This document shows, one piece after another, positions 1 to 7,224 of a stretch of 49,260 nucleotides of DNA. Numbering within the stretch: position 1 is the first letter of the stretch; each line of letters opens with the position of its first letter. Made by a program: the position numbers and the translations under genes. The stretch is from DMER01 sp003451645 (lineage in GTDB: Bacteria > Pseudomonadota > Alphaproteobacteria > Micropepsales > Micropepsaceae). The stretch spans positions 1 to 49,260 of the forward strand of contig DALYLR010000029.1 in NCBI GenBank assembly GCA_031976175.1, written 5' to 3'. Below the pieces are notes generated by a model. That model worked only from the letters and a program-made list of their open reading frames with translations, did no database searches and was not told the origin of the DNA.

Positions 1-1078
1 TTACGACAATCGCGCCGTCCGGCAGCGCGCGGGAGATGATTTTGGCGGCACTGTCAGCGGATAAAGCGCCCGCGTCAGGGGCTGCAGGCAAATTGGCGCC
101 CAGGACATCGGCAGGCTCGCGCGGCGCACCAAGCTCATCCGCCAATGCCTCAAGCGCGGCCTCGCCATCTTCTTCCGGATGCGCCAGATGCCGCACCGCG
201 GTCGCGGGGTCCGTCAAGACGGAGGGCTTGCCCGGATAGGCAAAGAACGACACCGGCGCCTTGGACTCGACAAGGACCAGCGTCTCCAGCCCCTTCAGAA
301 CCTCAATCGCTTGCTCGCCGAAATAGGGCATGCGCGGCAGCTGCACTGTCCCCGCACCAAAGGCCGCCTTATTCAGAAAGAAATCCCCGACTAACCGCGC
401 GCCCGTCTTGGCGCGGATGCGCCCCGCAGCCGCGAGGCCCTTCTTGGTCGCGCTAAAGCCACCCAGGAGGAGCATGCCCTTGCTGCCGGCGGCGCTGAGC
501 GCTTTGGCAATCGCTGTGACCCGCGCAGCGTCAGGCTTCGCACGCTCAGGCAAGGCTTGGGGTGTTGCGGGCTTGGCCCCTTCGGTCCAGGCAATGTCGG
601 CAGGGATGATCAGCGAGACCGGGCCTGGCACACCCGAAACCGCAGCACGCAAAGCGGCCAGCGCATCCCCGGAGACAGTATCAATCGACTCTGCCATCCT
701 CACCCATTTGGAAAAGGGCTTTGCAACCGTCTCAATGTCGGAGGTCAATGGCGCATCCAGCGCGCGGTGGTACAGCGCGTGATCGCCAATGATGTTCAGG
801 ATCGCCGAACGCGCCCGCTTGGCGTTGTGAAGGTTGGACAGACCGTTTGCGAGCCCCGGCCCCAGATGCAGAAGCGTGGCCGCAGGCTTGCCCTTGATCC
901 GGAAGTAGCCATCGGCCGCGCCCGTTACCACGCCCTCAAACAGACCCAACACCGAGCGCATGCCATCGTCCGCGCCGATGGCTGCCACCAGCTGCATTTC
1001 CGACGTCCCCGGATTGGCAAAGCACACCGTCACATCCGCTGCAGCAAGCGTTCTGACCAAAGCTTCGGCGCCGTTCAT
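1..1078 (-). CDS. TPP-dependent enzyme, acetolactate synthase large-subunit-like (C-terminus outside window)
   Basis: The frame reads on the minus strand from an ATG at 1078 to the left edge without a stop, giving about 359 residues, so the gene is partial. It starts MNGAEALVRTLAAADVTVCF and continues FANPGTSEMQLV, then LFEGVVTGAADGY with the presumed cofactor-activating Glu at about residue 48, and LHLGPGLANGLSNLHNA. This is the pyrimidine-binding domain pattern of thiamine-diphosphate enzymes (COG0028: acetolactate synthase, benzoylformate decarboxylase and relatives). The central domain is also present; the diphosphate-binding domain would lie outside. The substrate cannot be told from this half. 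It diverges from a membrane-protein gene 70 bp away. A biosynthetic ilvB is less likely because there is no ilvH nearby in what is visible. Confidence 0.85.
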   Translation of the reverse strand, partial: MNGAEALVRTLAAADVTVCFANPGTSEMQLVAAIGADDGMRSVLGLFEGVVTGAADGYFRIKGKPAATLLHLGPGLANGLSNLHNAKRARSAILNIIGDHALYHRALDAPLTSDIETVAKPFSKWVRMAESIDTVSGDALAALRAAVSGVPGPVSLIIPADIAWTEGAKPATPQALPERAKPDAARVTAIAKALSAAGSKGMLLLGGFSATKKGLAAAGRIRAKTGARLVGDFFLNKAAFGAGTVQLPRMPYFGEQAIEVLKGLETLVLVESKAPVSFFAYPGKPSVLTDPATAVRHLAHPEEDGEAALEALADELGAPREPADVLGANLPAAPDAGALSADSAAKIISRALPDGAIVV

Positions 1079-1148
1079 CGCGGGGGTCCTCCAGTTTTTG
1101 TGGCCGCCAGCATTGCGGCTGCAGCGTGCAGCGGTCAAGATCGCCCGT

Positions 1149-2165
1149 ATGCTCATCTCATCCAGCGACCCCTTGTTGCCAACCTCCCGTGCAGGCGCCG
1201 TGCTGTGGACTGTGGCCGGTTTGGCGAGCCTTGCCGCGGTTACCACGGCACCGGTCCTCACCTTCCTGATCCTGATCGTGGGCTTTGGGCTCATGCATGT
1301 GCTGACCGAGCTGCGCTATGTCGATGCGCGCTTTTCTGGCCGTGTTCAGCGACGTTGGCTCTTGTTAGCGCTGGCCCTTGTCGGAGCGATCGCGCTGACC
1401 CGCGTCTTCTTGATTGCTCAATGGATCCCCTATGGCGTTGGGATTGGGCTAGAGGTGGCACTCGGGATTGCTTTGGCGATCTTGGGGGCGTGGGCCGCAC
1501 CGGGGTACCGCCTAGCCGTTGGCGTTGGCGTCCTCATTTTCACGGCCATCGCGATTGCCTCACCATTGCATGCTCTTCTAACGATTGCCGTGCTTCACAA
1601 TCTGACGCCGCTTGGGTTTTTGGCCGAGCGCCTGCGCGCGCCAGAGCGCGGGCCGGTGCTCATGATCTTGAGCATCCCATTCGTTGCCATACCGCTCCTG
1701 ATCGCGAGCGGCCTCCCGCTGTCAGTTGCACACAGCCTCTTCGGCTTCGACCCAGGCTGGGCGCCCTTTGCGGCAGGTCCAGCTGAGAAGCATATGGGCG
1801 CGTTTCTGCCGCCCGAGGTGATCGCGGGCCCTTATGCCATGCAGGCCTTTGCAGGCGCGGTCTTTGCCCAGATCATGCATTACGTCGCTGTTATCATAGT
1901 ATTGCCGCGCCTCATGGACGAGAAGGCCGCGACGCTTATGCCTTGGCCCAAGGGCCAATGGTATTGGATCGCTGCAAGCGGCGCCTGTGCGGCCCTCGCC
2001 GCCTTTTATCTGGCGAACTATGATCACGCCCGCAGCCTTTACGGCTTGTTCGCTGCCATCCATAGTTGGCTGGAAGTGCCCTTGCTCATCGCCGCCCTCG
2101 CTCTCTCACAACAAGTACAGCCCCACGACGAAGGACACGCCATTGCTCAACAGGGAACCGGCTAA
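1149..2165 (+). CDS. Unidentified multi-pass membrane protein with in-membrane histidines
   Basis: This is a 338-residue, very hydrophobic protein with about eight to nine predicted membrane segments. I start it at the ATG at 1149, because longer readings run back into the divergent gene. I do not recognise the family with certainty. Four histidines sit in or at the ends of hydrophobic segments, in similar settings: H50 (GLMHVLTELRYV), H150 (AVLHNLTPLGFLAERL), H244 (QIMHYVAVIIVLPRL) and H305 (AAIHSWLEVPLL). Such a layout is seen in membrane metal or haem proteins, for instance carotenoid-cleaving Brp/Blh enzymes, but the exact Brp/Blh motifs are not visible. The last 60 bp overlap the convergent small membrane-protein gene. 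The ribosome binding site is weak. Confidence 0.7.
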   Translation: MLISSSDPLLPTSRAGAVLWTVAGLASLAAVTTAPVLTFLILIVGFGLMHVLTELRYVDARFSGRVQRRWLLLALALVGAIALTRVFLIAQWIPYGVGIGLEVALGIALAILGAWAAPGYRLAVGVGVLIFTAIAIASPLHALLTIAVLHNLTPLGFLAERLRAPERGPVLMILSIPFVAIPLLIASGLPLSVAHSLFGFDPGWAPFAAGPAEKHMGAFLPPEVIAGPYAMQAFAGAVFAQIMHYVAVIIVLPRLMDEKAATLMPWPKGQWYWIAASGACAALAAFYLANYDHARSLYGLFAAIHSWLEVPLLIAALALSQQVQPHDEGHAIAQQGTG

Positions 2166-2435
2166 CGCCCAACGCGCGCTCCAGCCCGCCAGCATGTAGA
2201 GCGGCCATTCGCCCAGAACAGCAAAGGCCTCCACAATCGAGACCGTGGGCACATAGCCAATCACCGGCATCAACCCTGTCGCACCATGCCAGACGAGTGG
2301 ATGGGTCAACATGGTGCCCAAAGCCGCCGCGCAGGCCGTCGCGAAGGCCATGCGGACGCCTTGTGTCAACCCGATGAGCAGCGCCACCGGCACCTCCATG
2401 GCAATGGACAGGAGCATCGCGTCGACTTGGGTCAT
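2106..2435 (-). CDS. Small integral membrane protein, function unknown
   Basis: The 109-residue protein starts at the ATG at 2435 (MTQVDAMLLSIAMEVPVALL). An upstream extension is possible but hydrophilic and low-quality. Three or four hydrophobic stretches cover most of the chain (LLSIAMEVPVALLIGL, GMLTHPLVW-like centre, SIVEAFAVLGEWPLYMLAGW, NGVSFVVGLYLL). Two acidic residues lie inside hydrophobic segments (MEVPVA and VEAFAVLGEW). It overlaps the 3' end of the convergent membrane-protein gene by 60 bp and diverges from the PDZ gene at 2505. I do not recognise the family, and no function is assigned. Confidence 0.6.
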   Translation of the reverse strand: MTQVDAMLLSIAMEVPVALLIGLTQGVRMAFATACAAALGTMLTHPLVWHGATGLMPVIGYVPTVSIVEAFAVLGEWPLYMLAGWSARWALAGSLLSNGVSFVVGLYLL

Positions 2436-2504
2436 GATCCGGCCTTGAAGTTGGGCTTTGACTGCCTGAAACTGGCACATCTTACAGGAGAGGAAGGTTC
2501 CCGA

Positions 2505-2855
2505 ATGTCTATGCAACGCCTGGCGATCGCAAGCCTCTTGAGCACGCTGTCCGTTGGAACTGCTGTCGCCGATATCGCGCCGCCCTACCCGCAATTTGAT
2601 ACCGGCGTGCAAATGGACGATGGGGAGCCCTACCCCACCCTGACGAATATCTTTAAGGGCTCACCTGCCGAGAAGGCTGGTCTGAAAAAGGGTGACAAGG
2701 TCATCGCTCTCGACAGGACCTATGCGAATAGCGGGATGCCCGGCTATTTCTTCGCCAAGGGCCTGAAGGGACCCAAGGGCTCGAAACTCACCTTCATCAT
2801 ATTGCGTGATGGTCGCGAAGTCCTCGTCATCACGGCGGTCCGGAACAAATATTAG
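2505..2855 (+). CDS. Small secreted PDZ-domain protein
   Basis: The 116-residue protein starts at the ATG at 2505, preceded by a strong AGGAGAGG ribosome binding site at about 2486-2493. Residues 1-22 look like a Sec signal peptide (MSMQRLAIASLLSTLSVGTA, with cleavage near AVA-D). The rest is essentially one PDZ domain: FKGSPAEKAGLKKGDKVIALD is the usual carboxylate-binding loop and strand, and LTFIILRDGREVLVITAVR is the closing part. No protease domain is attached, so it would act as a periplasmic binding or adaptor module. It converges on the aldolase gene with a 4-bp overlap of the stop codons. Confidence 0.8.
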   Translation: MSMQRLAIASLLSTLSVGTAVADIAPPYPQFDTGVQMDDGEPYPTLTNIFKGSPAEKAGLKKGDKVIALDRTYANSGMPGYFFAKGLKGPKGSKLTFIILRDGREVLVITAVRNKY

Positions 2856-3490
2856 GTGATGCCAAAGCTCGCGGTGAGCGCGCGCGCTTTCGCCGCTATC
2901 TCAGCAGCAGTATCGCCCGGCCGGTAGATTGCGCTTCCGATGCCAAAGCCGTCCACGCCCGCCTCGTGATAGGCGGCAATATTGTGCGGACCGATCCCGC
3001 CCACGGCAAACAGCAAGGTCTCGCGTGGCAGCACAGCCCGCATGGCCTTGACCGCCGCGGGTGGCAACATCTCGCATGGGAACAGCTTAAGCGCATCCGC
3101 GCCCGCATCCAGCGCCTGAAACGCCTCGCTGGGGGTAAATACACCCGGAAAGCTCAAGAGCCCCAGCCGCTTGGCCTCGCGAATAACCCGGACATCAACA
3201 TTGGGCGAGACGATCATGCGCCCGCCCGCCGCCGCAACGGACATCGCCTCGGCCGGTGTGAGGACCGTCCCCGCCCCAATGAGCGCAGACGCCGCTGGAA
3301 GTGCTGCTTGCATGACCTCAAGGCTGACCAAGGGTTCGGGCGAGTTCAACGGCACTTCGATCAAGGTGATCCCGCACGCGACCAAAGCGCGTGCGGCGTC
3401 GGGCGCTTGTGCTGGCGTGATCCCTCTCAAGATTGCAATCACAGGCAAGCGCGCCAGATGGGCGCGAAATTCTTTGGTCAAATTGTCCAC
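2852..3490 (-). CDS. dgoA: 2-dehydro-3-deoxy-6-phosphogalactonate aldolase
   Basis: The 212-residue protein is a class I aldolase of the KDPG/KDPGal family, which splits 2-keto-3-deoxy-6-phosphogalactonate to pyruvate and glyceraldehyde 3-phosphate. Visible signatures are LPVIAILRGITPAQA, GITLIEVPLNSPEP (acid/base Glu about residue 45), IGAGTVLTPAEA, the Schiff-base Lys in DALKLFPCE (about K135), and FAVGGIGPHNI. The RGIT and FPCE variants and the DgoK neighbour favour the DgoA rather than the Eda branch. The start is a GTG at 3490, inside the end of dgoK (13-bp overlap), so the two are probably translationally coupled. It is the last gene of the dehydratase-kinase-aldolase operon. Confidence 0.93.
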   Translation of the reverse strand: MDNLTKEFRAHLARLPVIAILRGITPAQAPDAARALVACGITLIEVPLNSPEPLVSLEVMQAALPAASALIGAGTVLTPAEAMSVAAAGGRMIVSPNVDVRVIREAKRLGLLSFPGVFTPSEAFQALDAGADALKLFPCEMLPPAAVKAMRAVLPRETLLFAVGGIGPHNIAAYHEAGVDGFGIGSAIYRPGDTAAEIAAKARALTASFGIT

Positions 3491-4383
3491 GACACATGTC
3501 CTTGTTCTTGCAGGGATCGCGCAACCACCATGATCCCACGTGTGAATGCTTCGCCACCATCGAGGATCACTGCGCTGGCACCATAACTCTCCAGTGCCTG
3601 GGCATAGCGCGCGGAGAGGTCCGCCGCACCTATAACATGCACGGTCTCAGGACCTGCAGCGGCCAGTCCCTCCCGCACATCCTCGCCAATGAGCAAGCCT
3701 GACAAATAGCCCGACGCCCATTCGGCCGAGCGCCCATCCAAAATGCAAACCGCGCGCAGCGAGAAAAGGCCCGCCAACACGCGGTTCTCGCGCGAGACCT
3801 TGAGCCCCGCCGCAAAGCCCTGCGGGTCCGGCGCGCCGCTCGCCGCCAGTGTGGCGCTCAAGATCCCGTGCTTGCGCAAAAGATCGAACAACTCCCCCGC
3901 CATGACGGTCGCAAAGCCCGAGATCCGCCCGCTTTCGACCTGCGCCCATTTGGTGTGCGTGCCAGGAAGGCAAAGAATGCCATCGCGCAGGCCGCTGCCC
4001 AGGATTTGCACTTCCTCACCGCGCATGACATCTGCGCGTGTCGATTTGGCCGTGCGCAGGCCAGGCACAATCCAGGTTGACGGCACTCCCGGTACCGCCC
4101 TCACCTGCCCTGCAATCTCGCCTGCGTCCGCCGGGCATTCGACATAGGGCGCCTCGATCCAGCCGCGATTGCTGCCCGCCATCCCGGCGATCAGGACAGG
4201 CACTGATTCATTCGCATCACCTAACCGTATGCGGATGGTTTTCAGAACCTCAGGATACTGAGCTGCCTGCATGGCCAGAATGCCACGCGGTTCGGCCACC
4301 ATGTCCAAGGTCTGGCCGTCCGAGCCCAACGCAAACGCCCTCAGATTAGTGGTCCCCCAATCAATGGCGATGCAGGCCACCAT
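3478..4383 (-). CDS. dgoK: 2-dehydro-3-deoxygalactonokinase
   Basis: The 301-residue protein phosphorylates 2-keto-3-deoxygalactonate with ATP, giving the substrate of the aldolase that follows. The start is the phosphate-binding motif of the hexokinase/actin fold (IAIDWGTTNLRAFAL). Further DgoK features are MAGSNRGWIEAPYVECPAD, DVMRGEEVQILG, ILCLPGTHTKWAQVESGRI, TVMAGELFDLLRKHGIL and the C-terminal VILDGGEAFTRG. Its ATG overlaps the dehydratase stop in a TGATG arrangement, and its 3' end overlaps dgoA. This is a compact coupled operon. The position between a sugar-acid dehydratase and a KDPGal aldolase supports the assignment well. Confidence 0.93.
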   Translation of the reverse strand: MVACIAIDWGTTNLRAFALGSDGQTLDMVAEPRGILAMQAAQYPEVLKTIRIRLGDANESVPVLIAGMAGSNRGWIEAPYVECPADAGEIAGQVRAVPGVPSTWIVPGLRTAKSTRADVMRGEEVQILGSGLRDGILCLPGTHTKWAQVESGRISGFATVMAGELFDLLRKHGILSATLAASGAPDPQGFAAGLKVSRENRVLAGLFSLRAVCILDGRSAEWASGYLSGLLIGEDVREGLAAAGPETVHVIGAADLSARYAQALESYGASAVILDGGEAFTRGIMVVARSLQEQGHVSWTI

Positions 4384-6110
4384 CAATGCGATTCCCGCGT
4401 CACGACCGCGCCACTGCCGCCTTTGAGGAAGGCCAAGTCCGCCCCCTGATCGGCCTGCGTCACCGTATTGACGTAAAGATTGTAATAGCCGCGCGGATAG
4501 GCACTGGCAGGCGGTGTCCAGGCATTGCGGCGCGCGGCAAGCACCGTATCAGGAATATCGAGCGTCAGGCTGCGGCCCGCGACGTCCAAATCGATCATGT
4601 CGCCATCGCGCACGAGGGCGAGCGGTCCGCCGGCATGCGCCTCTGGCGTCACATGCAGAACGACCGTGCCAAAGGCAGTCCCGCTCATCCGGGCGTCGGA
4701 GATGCGCACCATATCGCGCACCCCGCGCTCCAGGAGCTTTTTCGGCAGCGGCATGTTTCCAACCTCCGGCATGCCCGGATAGCCTTGCGGGCCGCAGCCT
4801 TGCAACACCATCACGCAGCTCTCGTCAATGTCGAGAGACGGATCGTCAACCCTGCGATGAAAATCCTCAATCGAGGAGAACACCACTGCACGGCCACGAT
4901 GCCGCAGTAAATGTGAACTCGCCGCAGAGGGTTTCAGCACTGCACCGCCCGGTGCCAGATTGCCATACAAGACCGCAATGCCCGCCTGCTGGACCAAGGG
5001 CTTTGCACGTGGCCGGATCACCTCGGCATTGTAGGTCTCGGCCTCGCTCATGATATCTTTGAGCGCCCGGCCCGACACGCCAACATGCTCCGTATGCAGT
5101 AGATCGGCGATCTCCCTCATAAGGGCTGGCAAACCGCCTGCATAATGGAAATCCTCCATTAGAAAGCGGCCCGACGGCATAAGGTCGATCAGCAAGGGCA
5201 CGTCGCGGCCCACGCGGTCCCAATCTTTGAGGCTGACATCGACGCCAATCCGGCCCGTAATCGCCAAAAGATGCAGCACCGCATTGGTCGAGCCACCAAT
5301 GGCGGCACAGACGCGGATTGCGTTTTCGAATGCTTGACGCGTTAGCACCTGCGAGAGCGGTTGCCCTGTCTTGATCAGCTCCACAATCCGCATGCCGGAC
5401 ATATGCGCCAGGGCTTGCCGCCGCGCATCGACAGCGGGCAGCGTACCATTGAAGGGCAAGCTCAGGCCCATCGCCTCCATCAAACATGCCATGGTGGACG
5501 CTGTGCCCATCGTCATGCAGGTCCCGCGCGAGCGGGACATTCCACTTTCGGCGGCCATGAAATCCTTAAGCGACATCTCACCCGCGCGAACGGCTTCCGA
5601 GAATTTCCAAACATCCGTACCCGACCCAATCGCGCGGCCCTTATAGGTCCCGTTCAACATCGGGCCGGAGGAGACGACAATCGTGGGCAGGTCCACGCTC
5701 GCCGCGCCCATCACCTGACCAGGCGTGGTCTTGTCGCAACCGCCGAGGAGAACTACGCCGTCAATCGGATTGCCACGGATCGATTCTTCGACATCCATCG
5801 AGAGCAAATTGCGGAACAGCATGGCGGTCGGCCGCATCTGCGTCTCGCCCAACGACATCACCGGGAATTCGACCGGCACCCCGCCCGCCTCCCACACGCC
5901 GCGCTTCACATAATCCGCTATCTCCCGCAGATGCGCATTGCAGGGTGTGAGCTCAGACCAGGTATTACAAATGCCCACGACCGGACGGCCATCAAAGACA
6001 TGGTCGGGCAGACCCTGATTCTTCATCCAGGAACGATGAATGAACCCATCGCGATCGAGCTTGCCATAGGTCTGCGCGCTGCGCAGTTTGGGTTTGCCGC
6101 CTTCGGCCAT
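4383..6110 (-). CDS. IlvD/Edd-family sugar-acid dehydratase (galactonate/arabinonate type)
   Basis: The 575-residue protein dehydrates an aldonate to its 2-keto-3-deoxy form using an [2Fe-2S] cluster and Mg2+. Likely cluster ligands are Cys57 (TPCNAH), Cys125 (LLGGCDKTTPG) and Cys198 (RSRGTCMTMGTAS), and the catalytic Ser lies in RISDARMSGTAFG. The opening KLRSAQTYGKLDRDGFIHRS and the overall length match the pentonate/hexonate dehydratase branch (L-arabinonate, D-xylonate) better than dihydroxy-acid dehydratase IlvD. Given dgoK and dgoA downstream, D-galactonate is the likely substrate. This differs from the enolase-superfamily DgoD of enteric bacteria. L-arabinonate or D-fuconate cannot be excluded. 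It is the first gene of the operon, starting at the ATG at 6110. Confidence 0.9.
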   Translation of the reverse strand: MAEGGKPKLRSAQTYGKLDRDGFIHRSWMKNQGLPDHVFDGRPVVGICNTWSELTPCNAHLREIADYVKRGVWEAGGVPVEFPVMSLGETQMRPTAMLFRNLLSMDVEESIRGNPIDGVVLLGGCDKTTPGQVMGAASVDLPTIVVSSGPMLNGTYKGRAIGSGTDVWKFSEAVRAGEMSLKDFMAAESGMSRSRGTCMTMGTASTMACLMEAMGLSLPFNGTLPAVDARRQALAHMSGMRIVELIKTGQPLSQVLTRQAFENAIRVCAAIGGSTNAVLHLLAITGRIGVDVSLKDWDRVGRDVPLLIDLMPSGRFLMEDFHYAGGLPALMREIADLLHTEHVGVSGRALKDIMSEAETYNAEVIRPRAKPLVQQAGIAVLYGNLAPGGAVLKPSAASSHLLRHRGRAVVFSSIEDFHRRVDDPSLDIDESCVMVLQGCGPQGYPGMPEVGNMPLPKKLLERGVRDMVRISDARMSGTAFGTVVLHVTPEAHAGGPLALVRDGDMIDLDVAGRSLTLDIPDTVLAARRNAWTPPASAYPRGYYNLYVNTVTQADQGADLAFLKGGSGAVVTRESH

Positions 6111-6207
6111 TTGGTCTAGGTCCTCGGTGATCTGATTTTTGAGCGGTCAGTTTGGCGCATTCGGCCTGAGCGTGCCAGCGTGGTCTTTAACATGGGCTTG
6201 GAGCGCG

Positions 6208-7086
6208 ATGAGCGAAGTCTTGACAGTGTGGCGTGGCGAGGCCCTGCTCGGCGAGGGCCCGGTGTGGAGTGCTGCGGAGCAGGCCCTCTACTTCGTCGAT
6301 ATCAAGGCCAGATTCGTGCACCGCATCAAAGCCGAGACGTTGGAGGTGCAGAGCTGGAGTTCCCCTTACGAGATCGGCTGCATTGCGCCTCGTCAATCCG
6401 GGCAATGGATTTGCGCGCATCAGAAGGGCTTTGCATTTCTCGATCTGTCACTGCGCGGGAAGGTCAACCTGACCCCGATTGCGGCACCTGAGGCGCATCT
6501 GCCTGGCAACCGCTTCAATGACGGCAAATGCGACCCCTATGGCCGCTTCTGGGCCGGGACCATGGACAATGCAGAGACGGCTGCAACGGGAAGCTTCTAT
6601 TTGCTGCAGAAAGACCGCGCGCCGCAAATCATAGACAGTCAGTACCAAGTAACCAATGGCCCGGCCTTCAGTTTGGATGCCCGCACAGCCTACACGAATG
6701 ATTCCGCGCGCCGCCTGACCTATGCGTTTGATCTGTCTGCGGACGGACTGCCCGCTAACCGGCGCGTCTGGCTGGAGCACGATCCCGCAGACGGCTACCC
6801 CGATGGGATGACGACAGATGCGGAAGGCTGCCTGTGGATTGCCTTTTGGAGCGGGGCCAAGGTCGTCCGGTTCGACCCGCACGGTAAACGGATGTCAGCC
6901 ATTGCCGTGCCAGTGCCCCACGTCACGTCATGTGCCTTTGGCGGCCCCAATCTCGACCGTCTTTATATCACAAGCGCCAGCGTGGGCCTTACCGCGGCAG
7001 AAAAGGCGCAGGCCCCCTTGTCCGGCGCGGTTTTTGCCTGCACCCCAGGGGTCAAAGGCCTGCCCGCCTTTGCCTATGCCGGTTAG
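6208..7086 (+). CDS. SMP-30/gluconolactonase-family sugar lactonase
   Basis: The 292-residue six-bladed propeller enzyme would hydrolyse an aldonolactone to the aldonate. Metal-site signatures of the family are visible: GEGPVWS near the start (Glu ligand), NRFNDGKCDPYGRFWAGTMD (Asn ligand), and DGYPDGMTTDAEGCLWIA (Asp ligand). I start at the ATG at 6208, because the preceding in-frame residues lack family similarity and a TTGGAG-like site sits just upstream. It is divergent from the dehydratase operon by 97 bp, so a shared control region is likely. Its expected role is galactono- (or arabinono-) lactonase feeding the dehydratase. The sugar dehydrogenase that would make the lactone is not in the window. 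Confidence 0.9.
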   Translation: MSEVLTVWRGEALLGEGPVWSAAEQALYFVDIKARFVHRIKAETLEVQSWSSPYEIGCIAPRQSGQWICAHQKGFAFLDLSLRGKVNLTPIAAPEAHLPGNRFNDGKCDPYGRFWAGTMDNAETAATGSFYLLQKDRAPQIIDSQYQVTNGPAFSLDARTAYTNDSARRLTYAFDLSADGLPANRRVWLEHDPADGYPDGMTTDAEGCLWIAFWSGAKVVRFDPHGKRMSAIAVPVPHVTSCAFGGPNLDRLYITSASVGLTAAEKAQAPLSGAVFACTPGVKGLPAFAYAG

Positions 7087-7159
7087 CTATTCCGGTCTGA
7101 CATAGTGCCATTTGGCCACTGACCAAGCTTTCATCTTTCACACAGGTTTGTGAGTCTGT

Positions 7160-7174
7160 GATCGCGCCGCGATC
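7160..7174. promoter_or_regulatory. 15-bp perfect palindrome, possible operator
   Basis: GATCGCG-C-CGCGATC is a perfect dyad around a single central base, located 50 bp before the proposed start of the DUF5916 gene at 7225. The shape and position fit a binding site for a dimeric repressor, such as a LacI-type sugar regulator, but no regulator gene is present in the window. A chance GC-rich palindrome is also possible. Confidence 0.35.
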
Positions 7175-7224
7175 CCTGTAGGTTCATCCCTGTACAGAAA
7201 GACGTGCATTGGGTGGGTGGGGTT

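Noticed and set aside
557..1786. Long plus-strand frame of 409 codons
   Set aside because: It runs antisense to the TPP enzyme and out of frame over the membrane-protein gene; its product is Arg/Cys/His-rich without domains, a GC-rich shadow frame.
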